A stretch of 64,000 nucleotides of DNA from Caulobacter hibisci (GTDB lineage Bacteria > Pseudomonadota > Alphaproteobacteria > Caulobacterales > Caulobacteraceae). This document shows, piece after piece, positions 25,700 to 33,941 of this stretch. Positions within the stretch are counted from its first letter, which is position 1; every line of letters begins with the position of its first letter. The notes beneath the pieces are model-generated. The model had not been told where the DNA came from, did not search any database, and saw only the letters and a list, made by a program, of their open reading frames with translations. Made by a program: the position numbers and the translations under genes. The stretch lies in the NCBI RefSeq assembly GCF_016135805.1, contig NZ_JADWOX010000020.1, forward strand, positions 43,101 through 107,100. Direction: 5' to 3'.

Positions 25700-27043
25700 C
25701 TAGTCCACCCAGTCCTTCGCCAGCCGCTTGCTGGCCAGGAAGAACAGCACCGCCGCCAACAGGTAGAAGCCCATCCCGGTATAGATCGACCAGCGCAGCG
25801 ACTCCGCGCCGAAGGTCGGCTTCAGCAGGTCGGAGACCAGGCCGAAATAGTAGATGCCGACGGCGATGCCCAAGAGGTTGTTGATCAGCAGGAACAGGGC
25901 CGAGGCCGTGGTGCGCATGGGCGCGGGGGCCAGGTGCTGGACGGCGGCGGTGATGGGGCCCAGCCACGCCAGGTTCAGGCCGGTGGGGATCAGGAAGATC
26001 ACGAAGGCCGCCGCCAGCGCGCCCTGGCCGCCGAGCCCGCCGAGCCCGCCGAACAGCGCGCCGCTGTTCATGGCCAGCAGGAAGCAGGGCACCGAGATCA
26101 GGAAGGCCACGGCCGGGGTGATCGGGTAGCCGGCCTTGGACTTGGCCCCCAGCTTGTCGGCGACAGCCCCGCCCAGCCATATGCCCAGCAGGCCGCCGAA
26201 CAGGGCGATGCCCGAATAGTACCAGGCCGTCTGCGACAGGGTCAGGCCCAGGCTGCGCATGAAGAAGCTGGGCAGCCAGGCGGCGACGCCGTAGCCGCAG
26301 ACCGACGACGAGGCAGCCCCGAACGACAGCAGCCAGAACGACGGCTTGGCGGCCAGCAGCTTCACCACCTGGCCGAACGGCGGGGCCGGGACGGGCGGGG
26401 CCGGGACGGGCGGGGCCGGCGGCGCGCCCACGGCGCGGTCGGCCCCGCCGCGCGGCGGGTCCTTGACGATCAGGCGGAAGATCGGGGCCAGGATCACGCC
26501 CAGCACGCCCACGGCGACGAAGGCCGTGCGCCAGCCGTAGTGCACGGCCAGCAGGCCGCCCACCAGGGTGCCGGCCGCCGAGCCCAGCGGGATGCCGAAG
26601 GCGTAGGCGGCCAGGGCGCGGGCCCGCTGGGACTTGGGGAAGTAGTCGGAGATCAGCGAATAGGCCGGGGCGACGCCGCCGGCCTCGCCGATGCCCACGC
26701 CCATGCGGGCCATGAACAGTTGGCCAAAGCCGCCGACGAAGCCGCAGAGGGCGGTGAATCCGCTCCAGATCGTCAGCGCGGCGGTCATGATCCACACGCG
26801 GCTGAAGCGGTCGGCCAGCCAGGCGATCGGGATGGCCAGGGTGGTGTAGAGCAGGGCGAAGGCGAGCCCGCCCATCAGGCCGAACTGGCCGTCGGTCAGG
26901 CCGAACTCGTCCTTGATCGGCTTGGCCAGGATCCCGAGGATCTGCCGGTCGAGGAAGTTCAGGGTGTAGACGAGGATCAGCGTCGCCAGCACCACGTAGC
27001 GGTAGCTGGGCGCGGGCGCCTTCTGCTCATGACCGTCGTCCAT
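25700..27043 (-). CDS. MFS transporter, spinster-like
   Basis: A 447-residue transporter with twelve predicted helices. YTLNFLDRQILGILAKPIKDEFGL in helix 1 and WLADRFSRVWIM after helix 2 are typical of the MFS group around Spinster, hexuronate and aromatic-acid permeases. The central cytoplasmic loop contains a Pro/Ala run (APPVPAPPVPAPP) made by a 15-bp tandem DNA repeat. I chose ATG 27043 (MDDGHEQKAP) because AAGGGGCGGGG lies just upstream; ATG 27064 has no such site. The gene begins about 33 bases after the terminator stem of the receptor gene, so it may rely on read-through or its own promoter. Confidence 0.85.
   Translation of the reverse strand: MDDGHEQKAPAPSYRYVVLATLILVYTLNFLDRQILGILAKPIKDEFGLTDGQFGLMGGLAFALLYTTLAIPIAWLADRFSRVWIMTAALTIWSGFTALCGFVGGFGQLFMARMGVGIGEAGGVAPAYSLISDYFPKSQRARALAAYAFGIPLGSAAGTLVGGLLAVHYGWRTAFVAVGVLGVILAPIFRLIVKDPPRGGADRAVGAPPAPPVPAPPVPAPPFGQVVKLLAAKPSFWLLSFGAASSSVCGYGVAAWLPSFFMRSLGLTLSQTAWYYSGIALFGGLLGIWLGGAVADKLGAKSKAGYPITPAVAFLISVPCFLLAMNSGALFGGLGGLGGQGALAAAFVIFLIPTGLNLAWLGPITAAVQHLAPAPMRTTASALFLLINNLLGIAVGIYYFGLVSDLLKPTFGAESLRWSIYTGMGFYLLAAVLFFLASKRLAKDWVD
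26381..26421. repeat. 15-bp tandem repeat inside the MFS gene
   Basis: The unit CGGGGCCGGGACGGG occurs at 26381-26395 and 26396-26410, with a partial third copy to about 26421. It is in frame and encodes a repeated VPAPP-type segment in the central loop. Copy number could vary between strains without breaking the frame. Confidence 0.85.
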
Positions 27044-27080
27044 CGCCCCGCCCCTTGGAATCATACGCCAGACAGAAAAA

Positions 27081-27112
27081 CGGCGACGGCTCGTTGCAGC
27101 AAGCCGTCGCCG
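27081..27112 (-). terminator. Intrinsic terminator of the TonB-dependent receptor gene
   Basis: CGGCGACGGCT (27081-27091) pairs with AGCCGTCGCCG (27102-27112) over 11 bp with a 10-base loop. Five A residues precede it on the + strand, giving a U run for the minus-strand transcript. It lies 10 bases after the receptor stop and just ahead of the MFS start. Confidence 0.85.
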
Positions 27113-27122
27113 GAGAAGATCG

Positions 27123-29333
27123 TCAGAACTTGTATTGCACGCTCGCCGTCCAGGTGCGCGGCGGGCCGTAGAAGCCGATGATCGAGTTGTTGTAGGTCGC
27201 GCCCGGGAAGCTGTAGCCGCCGACGCGGTACTGCTCGTCGGTCAGGTTCTTGCCGTAGACGGCGACCTGCCACTGCTTGCCCGGCGCATCCCAGACGACG
27301 CCCAGGTCGACCAGGGCGTAGGCGTCCTGGTCGAGGATCGGGTCGGCCACGTCGAACAGGTGGTAGTCGCCGCGATAGGAGACCGACGGGGTCACCCGCA
27401 GGGTTCCGCCGGCCACGTCGCCGCGCCAGGTGACGCCCAGATAGCCCGAGAACTTGGGGGCGTTCTGGAACTGGCGGGTGTTGGAGATGTCGACCGGCGT
27501 GCCCGTCACCAGGGTGATGAACTCGTCGAACTCGGCATGCAGGTAGCCCAGGGCGAAATTGGCCGACAGGTTGGGGCTGAAGAAGGCCGAGCCTTCGAAC
27601 TCCGCGCCGTAGATGGTCGAGGCGCCGGCGTTGTCGACGACACTGGCGATGCCGACGGCCGGGGCGGTCGCCACCTGCTGGGTGGTGATCTGCTGGTCCT
27701 TGTAGTCGGAGTAGAACACCGCCGACGAGAAGAACAGGCGGCGGTCGAAGAGATTGCCCTTCAGGCCGGCCTCGTAGGTGTCGACCGTCTCGGGCTGGTA
27801 GCCGTTGGCCGTCTGGGGCACCAGGGCCGCGTCGCCGCGCATGTCCCAGCCGCCCGACTTGAAGCCGCTGCTGAACGAGGCGTAGCCGGTCAGGTCGTCA
27901 TTGAGGTCGTAGGAGACGCTGACCCGGGGAGTGAACTTCTCGAAGCTGTCGGCCGCCACGTAGTTGGTGCGGGTGGCGAAGATCGGCCGCGGCGTGCCGC
28001 CCAGGGTCGGCGAGCGCGTGGCTCCCAGGTAGAAGGCGCGGAAGACGTTGGCGTTCTTGTCGTCCTGCGTCCAGCGGCCGCCGACCGAGACCTTCAGCCG
28101 GTCGTTCACGTCGAAGCTGACGTCGCCGAAGATGGCCTTGGAGGTGGTGGCCACCTTGCCGGCCGACGAGATCGACAGGCCGAGATTGCCGGCGATGGTG
28201 TCGAAGGCGCCCTTGGCGTAGCCGTTCATGTAGTAGACGCCGACCACGCCCTGGATGCGGTCGGTGGTGAACTGGGCCTGGAACTCCTGGCTGAACTGCT
28301 CGTCGGCGTAGTAGGCCGGGATGTCGAGCGTCGGGGCCGGGGTGCCGTCGAAGTCGATGATGGTGTCGGTCTGGCTCTCGCGATAGGCGCTGATCGACTT
28401 GAAGGTCAGCTTGTCGCTGGCTTCCCACGAGCCGGTGAAGGACCAGCCCTCGGTATCGACTCGGTTCGGGCCCGAGAGGCCGGCGCGGGTGTCGTAGACG
28501 TCGCTGAGCACGGCGCTGTCGGCCGTGGAGCCGGCGGTCTCGCGGTGGCCGTGACGGGGGCTCGAATTATCGTTCACCCGGTCGTAGGCGAAGCGGAAGA
28601 ACAGGTCGTCGCGGGGGGTGAACTCGGCGCTGGCGCGATAGGCGGCCACGTCCTTGTCGTAGTGGTCCTGGCCGGTGGTCAGGTTCTCGCCGAAGCCGCC
28701 GCGATCGTAGGAGGCCACCGCGCCGCCGATGGCGAACTTGTCGGTGAACGGGATCGAGGCCTGCAGCAGCACGTCGCGCTGGTCGTAGGAGCCGACCGAG
28801 CCGCGCAGCAGGAACTCCGGCTTGTCGAGGTCGAGCTTGGAGGTCACGTACTTGATCGCGCCGCCGATGGTGTTGCGGCCGTACAGCGTGCCTTGCGGGC
28901 CGCGCAGCACCTCGATGCGCTCGATGTCGAAGATGTCGAGCACCGCGCCCTGCGGACGGGCGATGTAGACGTCGTCGACATAGAGGCCCACGCCTGGCTC
29001 GAAGCCCCACAGCGGGTCCTGCTGGCCCACGCCGCGGATGAACGAGATCAGGGTCGAGTTGGAGCCGCGGGCGATCTGCACCGTGGCGTTGGGGGTCTGC
29101 TGCTGCAGGGTGGTGATGTCGCTGGCGCCGGTGGCTTCCAGGCGGGCGGCGCTCAAGGCCGAGACGGCCACCGGAACGTCCTTGAGCGTCTCTTCGCGCC
29201 GACGGGCGGTGACGACCACCGCCTCGACGCCGACCTCCGGCTCGGCGACCGGTTGTTCCTGGGCCATCGCCAGGTTGCAGCTTGCGCCCCACGCTGCGCC
29301 AGCCAGCAGCGCAGCCTTCCACATCGATTTCAT
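27123..29333 (-). CDS. TonB-dependent outer-membrane receptor
   Basis: A 736-residue receptor. The signal peptide is MKSMWKAALLAGAAWGASCNLAMAQ, with cleavage expected after AMA. A TonB-box-like AVVVTARRREE precedes the plug domain (about 45-160), which has FIRGVGQQDP, VDDVYIARPQG and RIEVLRGPQGTLYGRN. The 22-strand barrel ends in TASVQYKF with a terminal Phe. GRRWTQDDKNANVF-type sequence fits the iron-complex/vitamin/aromatic receptor branch found widely in Caulobacter and sphingomonads. The ATG at 29333 has GGAAGAGGGG upstream. The neighbouring oxygenase and MFS genes suggest import of a hydrophobic organic molecule rather than a siderophore; this is inference. Confidence 0.93.
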   Translation of the reverse strand: MKSMWKAALLAGAAWGASCNLAMAQEQPVAEPEVGVEAVVVTARRREETLKDVPVAVSALSAARLEATGASDITTLQQQTPNATVQIARGSNSTLISFIRGVGQQDPLWGFEPGVGLYVDDVYIARPQGAVLDIFDIERIEVLRGPQGTLYGRNTIGGAIKYVTSKLDLDKPEFLLRGSVGSYDQRDVLLQASIPFTDKFAIGGAVASYDRGGFGENLTTGQDHYDKDVAAYRASAEFTPRDDLFFRFAYDRVNDNSSPRHGHRETAGSTADSAVLSDVYDTRAGLSGPNRVDTEGWSFTGSWEASDKLTFKSISAYRESQTDTIIDFDGTPAPTLDIPAYYADEQFSQEFQAQFTTDRIQGVVGVYYMNGYAKGAFDTIAGNLGLSISSAGKVATTSKAIFGDVSFDVNDRLKVSVGGRWTQDDKNANVFRAFYLGATRSPTLGGTPRPIFATRTNYVAADSFEKFTPRVSVSYDLNDDLTGYASFSSGFKSGGWDMRGDAALVPQTANGYQPETVDTYEAGLKGNLFDRRLFFSSAVFYSDYKDQQITTQQVATAPAVGIASVVDNAGASTIYGAEFEGSAFFSPNLSANFALGYLHAEFDEFITLVTGTPVDISNTRQFQNAPKFSGYLGVTWRGDVAGGTLRVTPSVSYRGDYHLFDVADPILDQDAYALVDLGVVWDAPGKQWQVAVYGKNLTDEQYRVGGYSFPGATYNNSIIGFYGPPRTWTASVQYKF

Positions 29334-29522
29334 AGGCAAGCCCCTCTTCCCTAGATGCGTTTCGTCCCTCGCCGGGCGGGCCATCTGAAGCGGCCTCATA
29401 TCCGGCGTTTCCCGCACGATTTCACCGCCGCAGGAATTCGACGTCACTGTCACCTAGGTTGCGGAATTGCGCCAGCACTTTTTCACCAGGTGATGAAAAG
29501 TGTAATCCGCGGACGGACTATG
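29334..29522. other. Upstream region of the TonB-dependent receptor gene
   Basis: About 190 bases between the receptor ATG and the paired repeat, locally less GC-rich. It includes the imperfect palindrome TTTTCACCAGGTGATGAAAA (about 29480-29499) with a CACCAGGTG core. That is a plausible operator for a transcription factor such as the adjacent TetR protein, though this is not tested. No gene is seen. Confidence 0.45.
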
Positions 29523-29631
29523 GCCTTCCCCCTCGATGGGGGAGGGTTGGGTGGGGGTGGTTACAGCCTTGCCGGCTGAACCGTCGCGTCACCCCCATCC
29601 CCGGCCCTTCCCCCATCGAGGGGGAAGGGAG
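29523..29631. repeat. Paired intergenic repeat between receptor and TetR genes
   Basis: The left half has CCTTCCCCCTCGATGGGGGAGG and GGGTGGGGGTG; the right half has CACCCCCATCCC and CCCTTCCCCCATCGAGGGGG, so the two halves are roughly complementary over their whole length. The right end lies just before the TetR stop codon at 29637, giving TGATCCC across the junction on the minus strand. Confidence 0.8.
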
Positions 29632-29636
29632 AGGGA

Positions 29637-30332
29637 TCAGGCCTTCTGCTTGGCCACGACCGCCTCGAACCCCGCCGCGCAGTAGGCGAACAGGCGGGCG
29701 CGGACGGCCTCCAGGTCGCTGGAATGGCAGAGTCCTTCGGACAGGGAGTCGATGCGGCCGGTCTCCGACAGGGCCAGCATCATCGAGCCGGTCAGGAACT
29801 GGTAGCACCAGTAGAGGTCGCGATATTCCGCGTCGGGACGGACGACCTTCAGTGTGTCGACCAACTGGTGGACGACCGGGTCGAAGAACCGGGCCATGGT
29901 CTCGCCGCCCCAGGCGGGGGTGTTGTTGACCTGGGCGACGAGGGCGAAATAGCTCTTCCAGCCCTGGCCGCCGTCCTGCGAGATGCGCAGCAGCGGGTCG
30001 ACGAAGGCGGCGATCACGCCCTCCACCGTCATCCGCTCACCGTGATCCTTCACATAGGCGTCCATCGAGACGCTGCGGGCCTGGTTGAGGATCTCGGCCC
30101 GGCGCAGGAACACCGCGTCGAACAGCTCTCGCTTGGCGCCGAAATAGTAGTGGATCAGGGCGGTGTCGACGCCGGCTTCGGACGCCACCTGGCGGGTGGT
30201 CACCCCGTGGAAGCCGTGTCGCGCGAACAGGCCCTCGGCGGAGTCGAGGATGGTCTCCTTCAGGTCCAGGCCCGTGGCCTTGGCGGGGCGGCCCCGCCCG
30301 CCGGAGCGGGCGCGGGGCTTGGCGGCGGTCAT
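29637..30332 (-). CDS. TetR-family transcriptional regulator
   Basis: A 231-residue regulator. The N-terminal helix-turn-helix covers about residues 25-70 (ILDSAEGLFARHGFHGVTTRQVASEAGVDTALIHYYFGAKRELF in pieces). The C-terminal ligand and dimer domain (about 90-225) contains GWKSYFALVAQVNNTP. It lies between the carotenoid-oxygenase-family gene upstream and the TonB receptor gene downstream on the same strand, so it is a fair candidate for controlling them. The ATG at 30332 gives MTAAKPRARSGGRGRPAKA, a basic tail that may aid DNA contact. Confidence 0.9.
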   Translation of the reverse strand: MTAAKPRARSGGRGRPAKATGLDLKETILDSAEGLFARHGFHGVTTRQVASEAGVDTALIHYYFGAKRELFDAVFLRRAEILNQARSVSMDAYVKDHGERMTVEGVIAAFVDPLLRISQDGGQGWKSYFALVAQVNNTPAWGGETMARFFDPVVHQLVDTLKVVRPDAEYRDLYWCYQFLTGSMMLALSETGRIDSLSEGLCHSSDLEAVRARLFAYCAAGFEAVVAKQKA

Positions 30333-30423
30333 GTGGAGGGACCCATCCGGTGAACAGCGTTGTCCCCGGATAGGCCCGCGCGCGGCGCCCTGGCAAGAGC
30401 GCGACTGTTCCGATGACGTCGGG

Positions 30424-31875
30424 TCAGGCGGTGAAAATCCCGTGGAATCCCAGCGGCAAGGCCGTGTTCGACCGCCAGGTGACCAGCGGCCCGTCGGCAA
30501 CGCGGCGGGCGTCGAAGGCGTGCAGCTCGGTGGCCTGGGCGTCGAGGTTCAGGCTCGTGCCCACCAGCCAGCCGTCGAATTCCTCCGACCCGCCCGGACG
30601 GGGTACGAACACCATCTCCTCGACCAGCTGGCGGCGGCCGAAGTCGAACACCGCCTCGCGGCCGCTCTTCCAGTCGCGCACCGCCAGCCCGTGGAACACC
30701 GGCTTGCCCGGCTCGCCGACGGCGGCGTGGACGCTGAAGCGGCGCGCCCGGCCGGCGAAGCGGTCGTCCGAGCGGGGGAACTCGGCGATCGTGTCGAACC
30801 GCTGCAGGTCGGCCTTGCCGTCGGCATGCAGGGTGATGAAGCCCAGCTTCGGCGGGGCCACGCCCTTGAAGGGCACGCCGCGCAGCAGCTGCTCGCCGGC
30901 GGCGGCCGTGCCGCGCGGATCGTCGTCGATGCAGGCGTCGAAGCGGATGGCCCCGTCCGCATCTTCCCAGGCGTCGCCCAGGTGGAAGAAGAAGAACGGC
31001 GGCAGGTCGAACACCCGGCGTTTGCTCAGGTCGGCCTTGTCGAGCACCAGCACCTGGGTTCCCAGTTCCGGCTTCCAGGCCATGCCGGCGATGTAGGGCA
31101 CGCCGGCCCGCTCCTGCACCCACGGCTGCAGCACGATGACGATGTGGCGCTCGGTGGCGGTGAAGTCGTGCAGGTAGCTGGCGCGGGGCAGGGCGATCAG
31201 CTGGGCGTCCTCCAGGCTCCCGTCCGCGGCGAGACGCCAGACGATGGCCCGCCGGCCGGCCAGGCCCAGGTTCCAGGTCCGGCCGTTCGGCTCGCGACGG
31301 GGGTGGGCCAGGAACGGCATCGCCTTGAGGTCGGGCCTCAGGGTCTTGAAGCCCTTGGTCTCCAGGGTGACGGGGTCGAGTACGGACGGCGAGCCGGGTT
31401 CCCACAGCGCCCACAGCTCGCCGCCGGCCATCATCACCGAGGTGTTGGCGGCGTTGGCGTCGTCGGGACCGCCCAGCGCCGCCCCGGGGCCGGGGGCGGT
31501 GCCAAAGCCCGGGGTGATCACCGCGCCCGCGGCCGTGTCGGCGCGGCGCTTGGGGGTATCGACGAAGCGGGCGGAAAGCCGCGCCTCGCCGTCCTGGATC
31601 GAAAAGCGCCGCACCAGGCCGTCGCCGTCGAACCAGTGGCCGACCGACCCGCCCGGCCGGCGGAAGCGGGCCGGGCCGTTGCGGACCAGGGCGCCGGCCA
31701 GGTCGGCCGGGGCCTTGCCGCGCAGGCGGGTCAGGCTGGACGGGGCGATGTCGGTCTCGACGTCGCAGAAGCCCAAAGTCCAGTCGGCGGCGCCGGCCGC
31801 GAAGACGACTTCGGGGCTCAGCAGGGCGGCGGCGCCGGTCAGGCCGGCGGCGCGGAGGAAGGCGCGGCGATCCAT
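30424..31875 (-). CDS. Carotenoid-oxygenase family (RPE65/CCD) enzyme, Tat-exported
   Basis: A 483-residue seven-bladed propeller enzyme of the carotenoid cleavage/lignostilbene dioxygenase family. The four iron-binding His appear in LAHPRREP, SYLHDFT, FFFHLGDAW and the C-terminal GFHGIF. The start MDRRAFLRAAGLTGAAALLS is a twin-arginine signal, so the folded iron enzyme is probably exported to the periplasm. That fits substrate delivery by the nearby TonB receptor. Family members split a conjugated double bond with O2, giving two aldehydes. I cannot say whether the substrate is a carotenoid, apocarotenoid or stilbene. Confidence 0.88.
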   Translation of the reverse strand: MDRRAFLRAAGLTGAAALLSPEVVFAAGAADWTLGFCDVETDIAPSSLTRLRGKAPADLAGALVRNGPARFRRPGGSVGHWFDGDGLVRRFSIQDGEARLSARFVDTPKRRADTAAGAVITPGFGTAPGPGAALGGPDDANAANTSVMMAGGELWALWEPGSPSVLDPVTLETKGFKTLRPDLKAMPFLAHPRREPNGRTWNLGLAGRRAIVWRLAADGSLEDAQLIALPRASYLHDFTATERHIVIVLQPWVQERAGVPYIAGMAWKPELGTQVLVLDKADLSKRRVFDLPPFFFFHLGDAWEDADGAIRFDACIDDDPRGTAAAGEQLLRGVPFKGVAPPKLGFITLHADGKADLQRFDTIAEFPRSDDRFAGRARRFSVHAAVGEPGKPVFHGLAVRDWKSGREAVFDFGRRQLVEEMVFVPRPGGSEEFDGWLVGTSLNLDAQATELHAFDARRVADGPLVTWRSNTALPLGFHGIFTA

Positions 31876-31898
31876 GGGGTTCTGTCTGTCTCTGGTCT

Positions 31899-32393
31899 TC
31901 AGCGCAGGGTGATGGTCTGGGCGTTGTCGCCCGGGGTGACGGTGAAGGCGGCCGCGGCGAAGGGCGGCGGACCCATGTTGGCCTTGGCGCCGCCCGAGAA
32001 GCCGTAGGGCTCCACCGGCAGGCCGAAGGGGTTCATGCTCAGGCGCTGGTCGCCGTCGAGATCCTGGAACACCCGGGCGGCGTAGGTCCCGGCGGCGAGG
32101 CCCTCGATCTTGGCCACCGGTTCGGCCGCCGTGGCTGGAACGAAGGCGACCTGTACGGGCTTGCCGCCGGCCCAGGCCGCCTGGCTGTCGAACAGGGCGA
32201 CCATCAGCACGCCCTCGTGCGACTTCAGGGCCGGGAAGGTCAGGGCCAGGCTGGCGTCGCCGGCAGCCGGGGCGGTCGGCGCGATCGCGGGGGGCGTGGC
32301 AGGGGCCAGGGCGGCGGCGTCCGGGGTCTGGCACAGGCCGGCGGCGGGGACGGTCAGCAGGGCCGCGCAGGCCAGGAGCGGGAGAAGTCGCAT
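31899..32393 (-). CDS. DUF2141-family secreted protein
   Basis: A 164-residue protein with a signal peptide (MRLLPLLACAALLTVPAAGLCQ) and a small beta domain. GVLMVALFDSQAAWAGG, YAARVFQDLDGDQRLSMNPFGLPVEPYGFS and a terminal strand are characteristic of DUF2141, which is often encoded beside carotenoid-related genes. It ends 23 bases before the oxygenase gene on the same strand, so the two are probably one operon. It may help bind or present a hydrophobic substrate; this is inference. Confidence 0.82.
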   Translation of the reverse strand: MRLLPLLACAALLTVPAAGLCQTPDAAALAPATPPAIAPTAPAAGDASLALTFPALKSHEGVLMVALFDSQAAWAGGKPVQVAFVPATAAEPVAKIEGLAAGTYAARVFQDLDGDQRLSMNPFGLPVEPYGFSGGAKANMGPPPFAAAAFTVTPGDNAQTITLR

Positions 32394-32443
32394 CGGAAGG
32401 GTCCTTGGTTGGGAGGCTGAAGAGGGATGCTGAGCGACAACGC

Positions 32444-32968
32444 TCAGCCGAAGAACACGCGCCACAGCAGGCGGCCGGGCAGGAAGGCGAAGCCGCCGGC
32501 GACGATCAGTCCGCCGACGAACAGGCCGGTCATGAACCGGCGGTGCAGGCTGACCTTGTGGCGGCGGGCGGCGTAGACGGCGATCGGCAGGGCGATGATC
32601 GTCCAGCCCGCCAGCAGATGAATCCAGCTCATGGCGCCGTGGTTCATCTCGCGGATGAACAGCGAGCTGATCGCCGTGGTCGCCATGGCGACCACCCAGG
32701 CCCAGCCGAGCGTGCGGTGCAGGGCCGTGCCCTTGACCCCGATCATCAGCACCGTGCCGATGACCAGGGCGGCGACGGCGGCGGTGAGGTGGAGCTGGAT
32801 CCGGGTCGGGGCGGCGACCACCAGCGACAGGTTCGGCAGGTGAGGCGCGGCGCGCAGAAGCAGCAGCGGCGCGGCGGCCAGCGCCGTGGCGACCAGCACG
32901 CCGGCCACGCCGCGACGGCGAATGCGGCGGGTCTGGGCGTCGTGCATTGACAGGCTGGCTTCGGACAT
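32444..32968 (-). CDS. DUF2306-family membrane protein
   Basis: A 174-residue protein with four hydrophobic helices. QLHLTAAVAALVIGTVLM, GTALHRTLGWAWV, FIREMNHGAMSWIHLLAGWTI and HKVSLHRRFMTGLF carry a set of conserved His typical of DUF2306, which may bind heme or metal within the membrane. The LytTR regulator gene starts 68 bases away on the opposite strand. Divergent DUF2306/LytTR pairs suggest that the regulator controls or senses through this protein. Confidence 0.78.
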   Translation of the reverse strand: MSEASLSMHDAQTRRIRRRGVAGVLVATALAAAPLLLLRAAPHLPNLSLVVAAPTRIQLHLTAAVAALVIGTVLMIGVKGTALHRTLGWAWVVAMATTAISSLFIREMNHGAMSWIHLLAGWTIIALPIAVYAARRHKVSLHRRFMTGLFVGGLIVAGGFAFLPGRLLWRVFFG

Positions 32969-33035
32969 CTTGATCTCCGGGGGCGGCGGGTTTGCGTCGC
33001 CGCTTTCGAAGACCGCTTTAGGAGCCCGCCGGCCC

Positions 33036-33851
33036 GTGTCTCAATCGACGTTACGCCAGCCGACGCCTCCGCTTCGCCAATCGCCGCCGCCTGCCGTTCA
33101 CGCTTCGCGAACGGCGGCCTTCGTCGCCCGGCACGGGCGCGGCTTCCTGGTGGCGGGGATCGCGGGGCTGTTCCTGGCCCTGGTCGGGGCCTTCGGCACC
33201 GGCGACGCGCCGCTGGGAATCCGCATCGCCTACTGGCTGGTGCTGTGCCTGTCTGGGGCGGCGGCGGGCATGGGGGTCAGCACCCTCGTCCAGAGCAGCG
33301 GCCTGACCGAGCGGGCGCCGTTCGTCGGCGGCGTGGTCATCACCCTGGGCGTGGCCCTGCCGGGCACGATCTATGTCTGGGCGGTGTCGAGCCTGCTGTT
33401 CGGCCAGGTCCCGCATGCGGCGACCCTGCCGCGCTTCTTCCTGCCGGTGCTGGTGATCACCGCGGCGATCACGGCCCTGAACTTCGTCACCGCTCGTCGC
33501 CCGATCGAGACCCACGCCGCCCCGCCCGAGTCCGCCCCCGTCCGCTTCCTCGAGCGCCTGCCGGCCAAGCTGCGCGGCGCGACCCTCCACGCCGTCGAGG
33601 CCCAGGACCACTATCTGCGCCTACACACCTCCAAGGGCGAGGACCTGATCCTGATGCGCCTGTCCGACGCCGTGGCCGAGCTGGAAGGCATCGAGGGCGC
33701 CCAGACCCACCGCTCCTGGTGGGTGGCCCGCGAAGCGGTGGTCGAGGCCAAGCGCGGCGACGGCCGCGCCGTCCTGACCCTGCCCTCCGGCGCCGAGGCA
33801 CCGGTCAGCCGCGCCTATGCCAAGGCCCTGCGCGAGGCGGGCTGGTTCTAG
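33036..33851 (+). CDS. Membrane-anchored LytTR-type DNA-binding regulator
   Basis: A 271-residue protein starting at GTG 33036 (AGGAG at 33020-33024). Four membrane helices span about residues 33-150. The C-terminal LytTR domain (about 170-270) includes LHAVEAQDHYLRLHTSKGEDLILMR and HRSWWVAREAVVEAK, matching the DNA-binding fold of AgrA/LytR. There is no receiver domain, so it is a one-component membrane regulator. It lies divergent to the DUF2306 gene. Confidence 0.85.
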   Translation: MSQSTLRQPTPPLRQSPPPAVHASRTAAFVARHGRGFLVAGIAGLFLALVGAFGTGDAPLGIRIAYWLVLCLSGAAAGMGVSTLVQSSGLTERAPFVGGVVITLGVALPGTIYVWAVSSLLFGQVPHAATLPRFFLPVLVITAAITALNFVTARRPIETHAAPPESAPVRFLERLPAKLRGATLHAVEAQDHYLRLHTSKGEDLILMRLSDAVAELEGIEGAQTHRSWWVAREAVVEAKRGDGRAVLTLPSGAEAPVSRAYAKALREAGWF

Positions 33852-33862
33852 GGGAAAACTCC

Positions 33863-33881
33863 CTCTCCCATAGGGAGAGGG
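33863..33881. repeat. Short intergenic palindrome
   Basis: CTCTCCCATAGGGAGAG, the core stem of the paired repeat family, here as a single unit between the LytTR stop and the shared terminator. Confidence 0.7.
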
Positions 33882-33889
33882 GAAAACAA

Positions 33890-33917
33890 AAAGGGCGGCC
33901 CTCGCGAGCCGCCCTTT
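33890..33917. terminator. Bidirectional terminator between LytTR and chemotaxis genes
   Basis: AAAGGGCGGC (33890-33899) pairs with GCCGCCCTTT (33908-33917) over 10 bp with an 8-base loop. A-rich sequence lies on the left and T-rich on the right, so it can stop transcripts from both convergent genes. Confidence 0.88.
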
Positions 33918-33941
33918 CCGTTTCTAGCTGAACCCGTCGGC

